In this document: one piece after another, positions 63,473 through 64,000 of the stretch
Layout: every line of letters begins with the position of its first letter
Position numbering within the stretch: the stretch's first letter is position 1
Assembly (NCBI RefSeq): GCF_001040845.1
Contig: NZ_CP011941.1
Span: forward strand, 1,894,828 to 1,958,827
Length of the DNA stretch: 64,000 bases
Direction of reading: 5' to 3'
From: Synechococcus sp. WH 8020
Lineage (GTDB): Bacteria > Cyanobacteriota > Cyanobacteriia > PCC-6307 > Cyanobiaceae
Program-made: the position numbers and the translations under genes
Notes under the pieces: model-generated
The model's database searches: none
What the model was told of the DNA's origin: nothing
Seen by the model: only the letters and a program-made list of their open reading frames with translations

Positions 63473-64000
63473 TTGAGTGGAGACAACCGCTGGCAAGGAC
63501 GGCAACGGCGCATCGGCCTCACCGGTGGGATCGCTAGTGGCAAAAGCAGCGTCGGCCATTTTCTTATTCAGCAGGGCATCCAGGTTCTGGATGCGGATCT
63601 CTACGCCCGTGAAGCCTTGGCGCCAGGTAGTCCTACTTCCAGAGCAGTGCTGCAGCGCTACGGCGTAAAAGTACAGAGCGAGCTCGGCGAAGGCCTAGAC
63701 CGAGCGGCACTCGGATCCATCGTGTTCAGCGATCCCCAAGAACGGACCTGGCTAGAAAGTCAAGTGCACCCGTTCGTGCGACAACGTTTCGATCGGGAGC
63801 TTCAGAAGCAGGCTGAAGAGTCTCTGGTGGCTTTAATGATCCCGTTGCTATTTGAAGCCAAGCTAGAGAACCTTTGTTCAGAGATATGGGTGATGTACTG
63901 CACACCAATGCAGCAAAAACAACGACTAATGCTGCGTAATCAGCTCACTGTGGAGGAAGCAGAACAACGCATCAGAGCCCAATGGCCTATTGATCACAAA
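63473..64000 (+). CDS. coaE: Dephospho-CoA kinase, partial
   Basis: The frame runs to the window edge (176 codons seen), so the last part of this roughly 200-residue enzyme is missing. It phosphorylates dephospho-CoA in the last step of CoA synthesis. P-loop [15 protein letters not shown] near residue 13, then [45 protein letters not shown] and [20 protein letters not shown] are as in the family. The frame has no ATG: after an in-frame TAG at 63443 the first usable start is TTG at 63473, so the start is tentative. Confidence 0.92.
   Translation, partial: MSGDNRWQGRQRRIGLTGGIASGKSSVGHFLIQQGIQVLDADLYAREALAPGSPTSRAVLQRYGVKVQSELGEGLDRAALGSIVFSDPQERTWLESQVHPFVRQRFDRELQKQAEESLVALMIPLLFEAKLENLCSEIWVMYCTPMQQKQRLMLRNQLTVEEAEQRIRAQWPIDHK

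Overview
The window is a chromosomal stretch of a marine picocyanobacterium, almost certainly a marine Synechococcus. Evidence: cyanobacterial core genes (a DUF3747 protein, a ClpB2-type chaperone beside secE-nusG-rplKAJL, PilMNOQ without a photosynthesis island, a UbiB-type ABC1 kinase), short intergenic gaps, many 4-bp start/stop overlaps and frequent GTG/TTG starts. A vanadium-dependent bromoperoxidase gene suggests a coastal strain like CC9311; that is inference, not a database match. No tRNA, rRNA, CRISPR array or complete insertion sequence was found.

Bases 1-19300 are accessory and patchy. A minus-strand cassette (1-4906) encodes two related proteins of unknown function (one with membrane segments), a Dyp-type haem peroxidase and the N-terminal part of a membrane-anchored P450-like oxygenase. 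After a gene-poor stretch with a long hairpin come a small VOC protein, a membrane alpha/beta hydrolase, an isocitrate-lyase/PEP-mutase family enzyme, an LprI-like secreted protein, the vanadium haloperoxidase, a GXWXG protein, an MscS channel, a lipoprotein, an SdiA-regulated-type propeller protein, a VanZ-like protein, nadC, an AT-rich amidohydrolase and a truncated alpha/beta hydrolase that appears cut by the amidohydrolase insertion.

Bases 19400-58600 are mostly core: YjbQ, NCS2 permease, mnmE, DUF2062 protein, spoT/relA overlapping selO, a double-ATPase peptide-type ABC protein, usp-rbgA-rluD, pgk, murG, a CobC/CobD-like aminotransferase, a pentapeptide protein, pilM-N-O-Q, pyrD-rnhA, a DUF3747 protein, secE-nusG-rplK-rplA-(L10 leader)-rplJ-rplL, clpB2, gloA, eno and an ABC1 kinase. 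One accessory gene sits in this part: a secreted-looking protein with two CBM2-like carbohydrate-binding domains around an unknown core.

Bases 59485-62031 hold a single large AT-rich gene of unknown function with a degenerate RTX-like C-terminus. The window closes with divergent argJ and coaE (the latter cut by the edge).

Functionally the region joins translation and ribosome assembly, stringent response, central glycolysis, cell-wall and cofactor synthesis with an oxidative/halogenation and surface-protein accessory layer. Start codons were chosen from overlaps, ribosome-binding sequences and family N-termini; where unclear this is stated.
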